Positions 1-5,546 are shown, counted from the first letter of the stretch. The stretch is 6,000 nucleotides of DNA from Oscillospiraceae bacterium (GCA_031272845.1 JAISTA010000126.1:1-6000), one strand, 5' to 3'. The notes: generated by a model not told the origin, from the sequence alone. A program made the numbers and translations.

Positions 1-33
1 TCCCCTACATGGGATTGCCGCAACACACCGCTT

Positions 34-71
34 CGGGACACGCGGGCGCGGTGGTTGGGTGGGATTTCGGA
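34..71 (+). repeat. Edge repeat, copy A
   Basis: Positions 34-52 are identical (19 nt, CGGGACACGCGGGCGCGGT) to positions 5874-5892 near the other end of the window. The similarity continues with a small indel to a shared ATTTCGGA at 64-71 and 5908-5915. Both copies have the same orientation and lie outside genes. No coding capacity or transposase accompanies them, so this looks like a dispersed non-coding repeat. The surrounding bases 1-126 contain no supportable gene. Positions 1-8 are the reverse complement of GTAGGGGA, the core of two palindromes near the right edge. Confidence 0.6.
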
Positions 72-126
72 TGCGTTTCGCCGCGCCGGGATACCCCGCC
101 GCGCCCGCAAACAGCCCGCATTTTTG

Positions 127-732
127 TCAGCCGTTTGCCAAAATGCTCTCACGCAGAGCCCGCATTGCCTTTCCCCTGTGCGAAACCGCGTTTTTCTCCT
201 CCCGCGTTAACTCAGCGCAGGTTTTGCCTAGCTCCGGGACAAAAAATATTGGGTCGTAGCCGAAGCCGTTTTCGCCCTGCAGTGCGCGCAGAAGCTCGCC
301 CTCAAGCGTACCTGTTACGGCAATTTCCTGTCCGTCAGGCAGGATTGCCGCCGCCGCGCAGACAAATTCCGCCCGGCGGTCGGATATGCCCGCCATTTTT
401 TCCAGAAGAAGCTCGCACCTCTCGGCGTCCGTCACGTGATCGCCTGCCCAGCGCTTGGAGTGTATGCCGGGAAAGCCGCCGAGTGCCGCGACGGCAATAC
501 CCGAATCGTCCGCTATCACGAGAAACGGCGTTGTTGATACGCGCGCCGCCGCGTCGCGGTAAAAGCGCGCCTTTTGCATTGCGTTTTCGGCAAAGGTTTC
601 GCCCGTTTCGGGTGCGTCGGCAAAAACGCCGAGGTCATGCGGCGAACAAACAGCGCGGGCGGTGAAAAGCTCGCGTATCTCGCGCAGCTTGCCTTGATTT
701 GACGTGGCGAGGAGTATTGTAAAAGGCTTCAT
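127..732 (-). CDS. rdgB: XTP/dITP diphosphatase RdgB/HAM1 (non-canonical purine NTP pyrophosphatase)
   Basis: The 201-residue product belongs to the RdgB/HAM1/Ham1p-like family. These soluble enzymes hydrolyse dITP, XTP and ITP to the monophosphate plus pyrophosphate, keeping deaminated purines out of DNA and RNA. Visible family motifs, in order: SNQGKL (11-16, triphosphate binding), ETFAENA (45-51), ADDSG (74-78, with the conserved acidic pair), GGFPGIHSKRW (85-95), GFGYDPIFFVP (156-166) and SHRGKA (184-189). Length is normal for the family (E. coli 197). The start at 732 is chosen because AGGAG (742-746, minus strand) lies 9 nt upstream and the protein then begins directly at the first beta strand. 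An in-frame ATG at 771 would add 13 non-homologous residues and place the RBS inside the gene. It is divergent from tepA across 77 nt and has no same-strand partner in the window. I see no T-tract terminator after its stop. Confidence 0.96.
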   Translation of the reverse strand: MKPFTILLATSNQGKLREIRELFTARAVCSPHDLGVFADAPETGETFAENAMQKARFYRDAAARVSTTPFLVIADDSGIAVAALGGFPGIHSKRWAGDHVTDAERCELLLEKMAGISDRRAEFVCAAAAILPDGQEIAVTGTLEGELLRALQGENGFGYDPIFFVPELGKTCAELTREEKNAVSHRGKAMRALRESILANG

Positions 733-741
733 TTTATCGTG

Positions 742-746
742 CTCCT
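742..746 (-). promoter_or_regulatory. RBS that fixes the rdgB start
   Basis: On the minus strand AGGAG stands 9 nt before ATG 732. It falls downstream of the alternative ATG at 771, so it supports the shorter protein. I could not identify a convincing promoter hexamer pair for either gene in the 733-809 divergent gap. Confidence 0.7.
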
Positions 747-809
747 GTATATGTAGTACGCTTTGCGGCAAAATAAAGGAAATGTAAAACTAAAACTAAG
801 GGAGACAAT

Positions 810-1451
810 ATGCAAAGGGAAGCAGTTGAGGAATACGGGCAGACGCAGTCGCGCCCGACGGGGATTTACTGTATGTCTATTATCGGGCAGATTGAGGGTC
901 ACCAGATTCTGCCGGAGGAGACTAAAACCACAAAATACGAGCACATCCTGCCGCAGCTTGCCGAAATTGAGCAGTCGTCTGAAATCAGCGGCGTTTTGTT
1001 TTTGCTGAACACCGCCGGTGGCGACATTGAGGCGGGTCTTGCGATTGCCGAGATGATTGCCGGTATGCAGAAGCCGACTGTGTCTCTCGTGCTCGGCGGC
1101 GGGCATTCAATCGGCATTCCGCTTGCCGTTTCGGCAAAATATACGCTCATCGCGCCGACGGCGACAATGACGGTGCATCCCGTGCGTATGACGGGCGTTG
1201 TAATCGGCGTTGAACAGACGTACAACTACTTTGCAAAGGTACAGGACAGGATCGTTGATTTTGTAACCCGCTGCTCGCGTGTCAAAAGGCTGGAATTTGT
1301 CCGCCTTATGGAAAACGTCGGCGAAATGGCGGCCGATGTCGGCACGATTCTTTCCGGCGCGGAGGCCGTGAAGCTCGGCCTTGTAAACAAGGTCGGAACG
1401 CTGTCAGACGCGCTTGCGGCGCTGAACAAGCAGATAGATAAGAAGCGTTAG
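810..1451 (+). CDS. tepA: TepA/ClpP-like serine protease (translocation-enhancing protein family)
   Basis: The 213-residue protein has the ClpP/crotonase fold signature and resembles the Firmicutes TepA (YmfB) branch rather than housekeeping ClpP. Visible elements: NTAGGDIEAG (67-76, the ClpP oxyanion-strand Gly pair), GGGHSIGIPLA (96-106) with the presumptive nucleophile Ser100, and MTVHPVRMTG (120-129) with His123. The C-terminal block LSGAEAVKLGLVNKVG (181-196) matches the ClpP terminal helix region. The third catalytic residue is less clear: lining LSGAEAV up with LSAPEAV of E. coli ClpP puts the ClpP Asp on Gly178, with Asp176 two residues away. TepA of Bacillus was named for a role in protein export, and its substrates are not well established. 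The start is supported by AGGGAG at 799-804, 5 nt before ATG. The gene is transcribed alone and converges on the GNAT gene. Confidence 0.88.
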   Translation: MQREAVEEYGQTQSRPTGIYCMSIIGQIEGHQILPEETKTTKYEHILPQLAEIEQSSEISGVLFLLNTAGGDIEAGLAIAEMIAGMQKPTVSLVLGGGHSIGIPLAVSAKYTLIAPTATMTVHPVRMTGVVIGVEQTYNYFAKVQDRIVDFVTRCSRVKRLEFVRLMENVGEMAADVGTILSGAEAVKLGLVNKVGTLSDALAALNKQIDKKR

Positions 1452-1514
1452 AGCGTTCGGCGGGACAATCCATACCCCGCGCGTCCGCTCCGGTCACGCA
1501 GTTCCGCGTAAAAG

Positions 1515-2024
1515 TCAGTCACTTGCCCGTTCTCCTGAATTATCGGCTTTGCCGCCGCTGTCTGCAAATGCGCCCCGCAGGACCATTTCATTTTCGGCGG
1601 CTGTGAAGCCGAATTTTTCGTATACCGAGCACCCCATATCGGTCGCCTCCAAGGCTATCGCAAAACAGCCGCGCCCGTGCGCGTCTCTGACTAATTCCGC
1701 AAGTATCGCGGACGCGGCTCCGCGCCGTCTGTGCGCCTGCCGCGTATACATATTCATAACGTAAGCGCGAAGACCCGACGGACAGCCGCAGGTCGGCAGA
1801 ATTGCGTAATAGCATACGCTGCCGCAGCCGATCAAAACGCCGCCGTCATACGCAAGCAGCGTAGTTTGATTTTCAAAGTTCCGGCGAAGAAGCTCTGCGG
1901 TGTTTTTTTCGACCTCAGGCAGCGGAGTATCCGGCGGCAGCTTATTGGCGCTGCGCAGAACCTCCAGCCGAAGGCTGATCAGCATCGGAATATCGGCTCC
2001 GGACGCTTTTCTTATTTCATACAT
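1515..2024 (-). CDS. GNAT family N-acetyltransferase
   Basis: The 169-residue protein has the GNAT (Gcn5-related) architecture: transfer of an acetyl group from acetyl-CoA to an amine on an unknown substrate, in the cytoplasm. The N-terminus IRKASGADIPMLISLR (4-19) is the typical first strand and helix. Motif A spans about 87-108, with the pyrophosphate-binding signature RRRGAA (99-104, fitting Q/R-x-x-G-x-G/A). Motif B is LEATDMGCSVYEKFGF (125-140), with Tyr135 at the usual position of the general acid. The last 20 residues are polar and probably disordered. The start is ATG 2024 because GGGAGGAG (2031-2038) ends 6 nt upstream. A TTG immediately before it would be only 3 nt from that site. 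It lies 48 nt downstream of ftsY on the same strand, so it may be the last gene of that operon. The substrate cannot be predicted. Confidence 0.9.
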   Translation of the reverse strand: MYEIRKASGADIPMLISLRLEVLRSANKLPPDTPLPEVEKNTAELLRRNFENQTTLLAYDGGVLIGCGSVCYYAILPTCGCPSGLRAYVMNMYTRQAHRRRGAASAILAELVRDAHGRGCFAIALEATDMGCSVYEKFGFTAAENEMVLRGAFADSGGKADNSGERASD

Positions 2025-2030
2025 CAAATG

Positions 2031-2038
2031 CTCCTCCC
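2031..2038 (-). promoter_or_regulatory. Strong RBS fixing the GNAT start
   Basis: GGGAGGAG on the minus strand, 6 nt before ATG 2024. The spacing favours this ATG over the adjacent in-frame TTG at 2027. Confidence 0.7.
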
Positions 2039-2049
2039 ACAGCTTACTT

Positions 2050-2070
2050 GCGCGGAAATCATCTCCGCGC
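2050..2070 (-). other. 7-bp hairpin in the ftsY-GNAT gap
   Basis: A perfect inverted repeat GCGCGGA (2050-2056) and TCCGCGC (2064-2070) with a 7-nt loop sits just after the ftsY stop codon and before the GNAT RBS. There is no T tract after the stem in the direction of transcription. It is therefore more likely an mRNA-stability or attenuating structure than a complete intrinsic terminator. Confidence 0.4.
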
Positions 2071-2072
2071 GT

Positions 2073-2972
2073 CTATATGCCGACCAGTCCCTCCGCAAAG
2101 TCCCTTGCGTCAAACTCCAGCAGGTCGTCTGTCTTCTCGCCCACTCCCGCGTATTTCACCGGCAGACCGAGCCTTGAGCGCACGGCAAGCGCTATGCCGC
2201 CTTTAGCTGTGCCGTCCAGCTTTGTCAGCACAATTCCCGTTATCGCGGCGGCCTTTCCGAATTCCTGCGCCTGCAAAAGACCGTTCTGACCGGTCGTCGC
2301 GTCCAGCACCAGCAGCGTTTCACGCGAAAATCCGGGCGCCTCGCGCTCGACAACGCGGTTAATCTTCTCAAGCTCGCGCATAAGGTTTTCCTTATTTTGC
2401 AGACGGCCCGCCGTGTCGATTATCACAGCCTCAGCGCGTCTTGCCTTGGCGGCCGCAAGTCCGTCAAACACAACGGCCGCGGGGTCCGCGCCCTCGGCGC
2501 GCGCGACAATGTCGCACCCTGCGCGTTTTGCCCAGACAGTGAGCTGCTCGCCCGCCGCCGCGCGGAACGTGTCCGCCGCGACAAGCAGAACCTTTTTGCC
2601 GTCAGCCGTGAGCCTTGCGGCAAGCTTTCCGATCGTGGTGGTTTTTCCCGCGCCGTTTACGCCCGTGACGAGTATAAGGCGCGGGATTCCGTCCTCGGCG
2701 TCCCGCGCGTCCGAATCCGTGAGCATTTGCGCGATTATTTCAACAAGCGCCGCGCGCACCTCGTCAAGTCCGCGCAGGTTTTCGGTCTTTACCTCCCGGC
2801 GCAGGCTCCCGATAATCTCCGCCGCGACCTCCGTGCCGGCGTCTGCGAGAATCAGGGTTTCTTCAAGCTCGTCAAACAGCTCGTCGTTAACGCCGGTTGC
2901 GGCGGCAAACGCGCCGGCTACGCCGCGCGAGGTTTTGGACAGCCCGTCCTTTAGTTTTTTGAATATGGACAT
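2073..2972 (-). CDS. ftsY: Signal recognition particle receptor FtsY (SRP GTPase)
   Basis: The 299-residue protein is the membrane-associated SRP receptor. It docks the SRP (Ffh)-ribosome complex at the membrane and, in a GTP-dependent heterodimer, hands nascent membrane proteins to the SecYEG translocon. The N-terminal MSIFKKLKDGLSKT is the short basic amphipathic membrane-targeting helix. The helical N domain spans about 25-90 (DELFDELEETLILADAG). The NG GTPase motifs are GVNGAGKTTT (104-113, P-loop), DTFRAAAGEQL (134-144), DTAGR (186-190), TKLDGTAKGG (250-259) and GVGEKTDDL (276-284). No acidic A domain precedes the N domain, as is usual in Gram-positives. The start is ATG 2972, with AGGAG (2980-2984) 7 nt upstream. 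It begins 14 nt after the stop of the upstream RDD gene, so cotranscription is very likely. This gap and the first ftsY codons are near-duplicated at 4016-4050. Confidence 0.98.
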   Translation of the reverse strand: MSIFKKLKDGLSKTSRGVAGAFAAATGVNDELFDELEETLILADAGTEVAAEIIGSLRREVKTENLRGLDEVRAALVEIIAQMLTDSDARDAEDGIPRLILVTGVNGAGKTTTIGKLAARLTADGKKVLLVAADTFRAAAGEQLTVWAKRAGCDIVARAEGADPAAVVFDGLAAAKARRAEAVIIDTAGRLQNKENLMRELEKINRVVEREAPGFSRETLLVLDATTGQNGLLQAQEFGKAAAITGIVLTKLDGTAKGGIALAVRSRLGLPVKYAGVGEKTDDLLEFDARDFAEGLVGI

Positions 2973-2995
2973 ATGTTGGCTCCTGATTATGGTGT
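2961..2995 (-). repeat. Duplicated gene junction, copy at RDD-2/ftsY
   Basis: This 35-nt segment contains the RDD-2 stop, the 14-nt gap with AGGAG, and the first four codons of ftsY. It aligns without gaps to 4016-4050 (constant offset 1055) with 5 mismatches. The same relationship includes the start codon, ATG here and ACG in the other copy. Confidence 0.85.
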
Positions 2996-4027
2996 TATGG
3001 TGATTGTAACGGCGTGCATTTCCCCTTCGCGGAGATATGTAATACGCGTTCCGCAGCCTGTGTATTCCTCGTTTCCGCTCAAGCTATCGGCAATCTGCGG
3101 TGCAGGATTATGGAATAACGAATATTCATCCTGCGCGCACACAACCGCAAGAAATACAGGCATTATAAACGGCAAATATAAATATGCGGATACCTCAGAG
3201 CTGTATTTGAGCCGCACCTGCGTAATATACCCGTCCGCGTCCGTTTCAAAGCTGAAAATCGGCTTTTTGAGCCAAATATTGAACTCGCCGCTTGTAACCG
3301 AGAGCCACCACACATCACTGTTGTTCTGAGCTTCAACCCAAATTCCCTCGCTGCCCAGCTTGAAGCTTCGGCTTTCTCTTTTATAATAGTGCGCCAGATA
3401 GTTGTAATTTTCCGCGAACTGCGCGACGGTGAGCCGTCCCCTGTTCGGCGGCACTCGCGGCACAAACGCCGCAAGCAGCATGGCAAAAATAAGTGCCGCC
3501 CAGACGAGAAAATAAACTGCGGGTTGATACCACTTGAGCTTTTGGCTCTTGATTAGAACAACGGAGCCCGCCGATACATCACAGCGGCACGGCATGTTCT
3601 TTTCGGGGTCGTCGCTGCCATACGCGTCGGGAATGCCTCGGCTGCCGTACCGGTAAACAGAATGTGTGCGCCGGAGGGCTTTTCCATACGTCAGTTTTTT
3701 GCCGGTTGCCGAAAGGACAGATATGCCGAAAATGCGTTTTCCGGGCGTCGTGCCGAACAGCGTGAGGAAAATCGGCTCGATAAACAGCCAGAGCAACATG
3801 CCGCCGCCTATGGCATAGAAACACCAATAGCTGACGTTATGATACAGCAGCGGAACCGCCGCAAACAGAATTACCGCAAGTAAGGTGTCGAGCACACGCG
3901 CAAAAAGTCTGCGAAAACCCGCGTCCTCGCCGGTTGAGGTCAGCAGTGCCGGTTGTTCCGGGTCTGAAATGACACCAGCATGGGCGGGCCGGAATGGTGT
4001 GTCTTTTTGTTCTGTGAACAGGGACGT
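2987..4027 (-). CDS. RDD family membrane protein, diverged paralogue with ACG at the start position (RDD-2)
   Basis: Read from ACG 4027 this is a 346-residue paralogue of the RDD protein encoded immediately upstream (351 residues). I place the start at 4027 because the paralogue's N-terminus, LTSNGDGAVWRRYFARGLD, aligns with LTSTGEDAGFRRLFARVLD encoded at about 3887-3940. In addition, the ACG occupies exactly the place of the ATG in the duplicated ftsY junction, 7 nt after CGGAG (4035-4039). The frame is open back to a TAG at 4082-4084 and holds no ATG, GTG or TTG until GTG 3895. That codon has no RBS and would remove the conserved Arg/Asp N-terminal motif. Features: membrane segments near 47-64, 70-90 and 165-189; the RDD signature GTTPGKRIFGISV (92-104); VPPNRGRLTVAQFAENYNYL; and a C-terminal domain with Cys297 and Cys325. 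Compared with its sister it lacks a hydrophobic stretch before SAGSV and has Cys for Trp there. It may start at a non-canonical codon, be poorly expressed, or be decaying. An automated caller would probably start it at 3895. Confidence 0.75.
   Translation of the reverse strand, partial: TSLFTEQKDTPFRPAHAGVISDPEQPALLTSTGEDAGFRRLFARVLDTLLAVILFAAVPLLYHNVSYWCFYAIGGGMLLWLFIEPIFLTLFGTTPGKRIFGISVLSATGKKLTYGKALRRTHSVYRYGSRGIPDAYGSDDPEKNMPCRCDVSAGSVVLIKSQKLKWYQPAVYFLVWAALIFAMLLAAFVPRVPPNRGRLTVAQFAENYNYLAHYYKRESRSFKLGSEGIWVEAQNNSDVWWLSVTSGEFNIWLKKPIFSFETDADGYITQVRLKYSSEVSAYLYLPFIMPVFLAVVCAQDEYSLFHNPAPQIADSLSGNEEYTGCGTRITYLREGEMHAVTITITP
3701..3784 (-). repeat. High-identity block shared by the two RDD genes (RDD-2 copy)
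   Basis: These 84 nt align without gaps to 4789-4872 (offset 1088) with 5 mismatches by my count. They encode the RDD signature from about FIEP to SATGK. A second block, 3391-3477, matches 4455-4541 (offset 1064) with about 8 mismatches, including 34 identical nucleotides at its end. Outside these blocks the genes are far more diverged. Confidence 0.8.
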
Positions 4028-4050
4028 ATGGTGGCTCCGGATTATGGTGT
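4016..4050 (-). repeat. Duplicated gene junction, copy at RDD-1/RDD-2
   Basis: It contains the RDD-1 stop, a 14-nt gap with CGGAG, and codons ACG TCC CTG TTC. It matches 2961-2995, where the equivalent codons are ATG TCC ATA TTC of ftsY. The RBS core is weakened (CGGAG against AGGAG) as well as the start codon. Confidence 0.85.
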
Positions 4051-5097
4051 GATTGTGATTGTAATCGTGCTGCCGCTTATGCTAAACGCAAATTGCGTCC
4101 CGCATTCCGAAAAGTCCAAATAACCCCGCAGCGCGTCATATATCCGATCGGCGCTGCTGCTGAGGGCGGAATACTCCTTCTGCGCGCAGGCAACGGCAAG
4201 CGCCGCCGGGTAAAGCGGATCAATATACTCAAAGTAAATTACAGTGTCGTCCAGCGCTGAGGTGTAGGTGAACTCCACGCTTGTAATATATCCGTTTTCG
4301 TCTGTTTCAAAGCGCAGCTCCGGCGTTCCAAGCCGCAGCGGAAATCCGTCTGCCGTGCCGTCGCCTAAAATAAGCTCGCCCCAATCGTCACTGACGGTCT
4401 CAGTTATGTACCACTCGCCGCTGCTGTCAAGCATCGCCTTTGCTTTGTAATACCGCGCAAGATAATTGTAGTTCTCCGCGAATTGCGCGACGGTCAGCCG
4501 TCCCGTATTCGGCGGCACTCGCGGCACAAACGCCGCAAGCACCAGCGCCGCCGCCAGCGCCGCCAAAACAAGCAGGTATGCAAGCGGCTGATACCAACTT
4601 GTTTGCCGGCGCTTAATCAGGAGGACGGAGCCTGCGGAAATGTCCCACTGGCGCGGCTCGTTCTTTTGTCCTTTGTTGTTATACGAGATGTAATTTCGAA
4701 TCAGGCTGTAAATAGGAAGATAAAATCCCTCGCCGAACCGGTAAACCTCAAAGGTGCGAAGAAAGGCCTCCTGATATGTCAGCCTTTTGCCGGTTGCCGA
4801 AAGGACGGATATGCCGAAAATACGTTTTCCGGGCGTCGTGCCGAACAGCGTCAGCAAAAGCGGCTCGATAAAAAGCAAAGCGGCCGCTTCGATGTACAGG
4901 TCAAGAAAATTTCGCCAGGGCTGCCGCGCAAATATGTTGACATGAAAGCAAAGCGCCAAAATTGCGCTCCAGATAGCGGCTATAATTACCCCGTCAAGCC
5001 CTCGCGCAAAATACCTGCGCCAAACCGCGCCGTCGCCGTTTGAGGTTAGGTGTTCCGGGGGCTCCGAGAGGGGTTTAGTTTTTGGGGAGATGGGCAT
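4042..5097 (-). CDS. RDD family membrane protein with C-terminal extension (RDD-1)
   Basis: The 351-residue protein has an RDD domain (PF06271-type): conserved WRRYFARGLDG (26-36) leading into a first membrane helix (about 36-52), a second (about 66-86), then the signature GTTPGKRIFGISV (86-98) with ATGKRLTYQEAFLRT. A weaker hydrophobic segment GFYLPIYSLIRNYISY (124-139) precedes WDISAGS, followed by a strong membrane helix at about 169-191. After VPRVPPNTGRLTVAQFAENYNYLA (191-214) comes a soluble domain of about 140 residues rich in beta-strand pattern, with Cys304 and Cys332 and a terminal ITITITP. Basic residues before the last strong helix suggest a cytoplasmic loop and an extracellular C-terminal domain. 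This depends on whether the 124-139 segment crosses the membrane. The molecular function of RDD proteins is mostly unknown; some have been linked to ion transport. The start ATG 5097 has AAGGA (5106-5110) 8 nt upstream. It is first in the series RDD-1, RDD-2, ftsY. No substrate can be assigned. Confidence 0.87.
   Translation of the reverse strand: MPISPKTKPLSEPPEHLTSNGDGAVWRRYFARGLDGVIIAAIWSAILALCFHVNIFARQPWRNFLDLYIEAAALLFIEPLLLTLFGTTPGKRIFGISVLSATGKRLTYQEAFLRTFEVYRFGEGFYLPIYSLIRNYISYNNKGQKNEPRQWDISAGSVLLIKRRQTSWYQPLAYLLVLAALAAALVLAAFVPRVPPNTGRLTVAQFAENYNYLARYYKAKAMLDSSGEWYITETVSDDWGELILGDGTADGFPLRLGTPELRFETDENGYITSVEFTYTSALDDTVIYFEYIDPLYPAALAVACAQKEYSALSSSADRIYDALRGYLDFSECGTQFAFSISGSTITITITP
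4789..4872 (-). repeat. High-identity block shared by the two RDD genes (RDD-1 copy)
   Basis: This is the partner of 3701-3784. The nearby second block in this gene is 4455-4541, which encodes the VPPN-LTVAQFAENYNYLA segment. Confidence 0.8.
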
Positions 5098-5149
5098 TTT
5101 GGGGGTCCTTTTTTGTACAGTTTTTTTGGTTTGTACTTGCCGCGTCGGT

Positions 5150-5235
5150 GATGTTCTTTTATACGGTAATGTTTAGGCGGGAGCGAAAGGTTCTCTGTTT
5201 GGGGCGGGGTGCGGGGTTGGGAATAGGGACTCGGC
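5150..5235 (+). repeat. 97-nt-period direct repeat, unit 1
   Basis: This unit aligns without gaps to 5247-5332 at a constant offset of 97, about 73 of 86 positions identical. It begins with GATGTTCTTTTA, contains the identical core GTTCTCTGTTTGGGGCGGG and ends GGACTCGGC. It lies upstream of the RDD-1 start on the opposite reading direction. There is no coding explanation. Confidence 0.85.
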
Positions 5236-5246
5236 CGCGCGGTGTT

Positions 5247-5332
5247 GATGTTCTTTTAGACGAAAATCTTACGGCGGGAACGAAAAGTTCTCTGTTTGGG
5301 GCGGGTTACGGTGTTTGGAATATGGACTCGGC
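5247..5332 (+). repeat. 97-nt-period direct repeat, unit 2
   Basis: Second unit of the tandem pair. Substitutions but no indels separate it from unit 1, so the duplication is old enough to have diverged while keeping its length. A third unit is not visible on either side. Confidence 0.85.
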
Positions 5333-5371
5333 TGTTCTTCTATTCACAGCTAAAGCGCCTACGCGGCGGGC

Positions 5372-5405
5372 GGTTACTTTTTCCGCTTCGCCGGAAAAAG
5401 TAACC
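5372..5405. repeat. Perfect 14-bp palindrome, REP-like element
   Basis: GGTTACTTTTTCCG (5372-5385) and CGGAAAAAGTAACC (5392-5405) are exact reverse complements around a 6-nt CTTCGC loop, followed by AAAAAGGGGCGAC. From memory, GTTACTTTTTC...GAAAAAGTAAC palindromes of this kind are dispersed in many Clostridia genomes and often produce spurious KVTKK-type translations. I could not verify this here. No RAYT-type transposase is in the window. Confidence 0.8.
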
Positions 5406-5417
5406 AAAAAGGGGCGA

Positions 5418-5447
5418 CTTCTTTTAGAAAGAAGCAAATCTTTTTTT
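5418..5447 (+). terminator. Weak AT-rich hairpin followed by T7
   Basis: CTTCTTT (5418-5424) and AAAGAAG (5428-5434) form a 7-bp stem with a 3-nt loop. Seven T residues follow at 5441-5447 after a 6-nt spacer. The stem is AT-rich and the spacer long, and no plus-strand gene precedes it. It may simply be the tail of the adjacent palindromic repeat. Confidence 0.2.
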
Positions 5448-5546
5448 ATGCCGGGCGGGCGGTGTAGCTGCAATTAGGATTGTACCCACACCGCGAGAAG
5501 TGCGGTGCAGCGTCCGAACGCCAGCGCACCGCCGCACGCAGGGGCG

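Noticed and set aside
76..110. rdgB terminator
   Set aside because: A GC-rich imperfect stem can be drawn (GCGCCGGG against CCCCGCCGCGC), but it has a bulge, a mismatch and no T tract in the rdgB direction.
9..665. Long open frame on the plus strand opposite rdgB
   Set aside because: Its translation is Arg/Pro-rich and lacks any domain pattern. It is the antisense shadow of the well-supported rdgB.
733..809. Divergent promoters for rdgB and tepA
   Set aside because: Hexamers such as TATACA (minus) and TTGCGG with TAAAAC (plus) exist. Their spacing, or their position over the RBS, leaves leaders that are too short, so I could not support either.
1451..1490. Terminator between tepA and the GNAT gene
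   Set aside because: GAGCG/CGCTC and GCGGG/CCCGC can pair as an interrupted stem, but there is no T tract on either strand and the stem is broken by unpaired bases.
2413..3003. Ser/Ala-rich open frame opposite ftsY
   Set aside because: It mirrors the GC-rich ftsY codons, has no RBS or family motif, and conflicts with an unmistakable SRP GTPase.
2987..3895. RDD-2 starting at GTG 3895
   Set aside because: This GTG has no ribosome binding site and would remove 44 residues, including the conserved RRxFAR segment that leads into the first membrane helix. Homology continues in frame to 4027.
5150..5332. CRISPR array
   Set aside because: There are only two long units with a 97-nt period and no short identical repeats with variable spacers. 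No cas genes are present.
5082..5477. Plus-strand open frame covering the 97-nt repeat and the palindrome
   Set aside because: Its sequence is explained by the repeats (a KVTKK-type translation from the palindrome). It overlaps the start of RDD-1 and has no homologous pattern.
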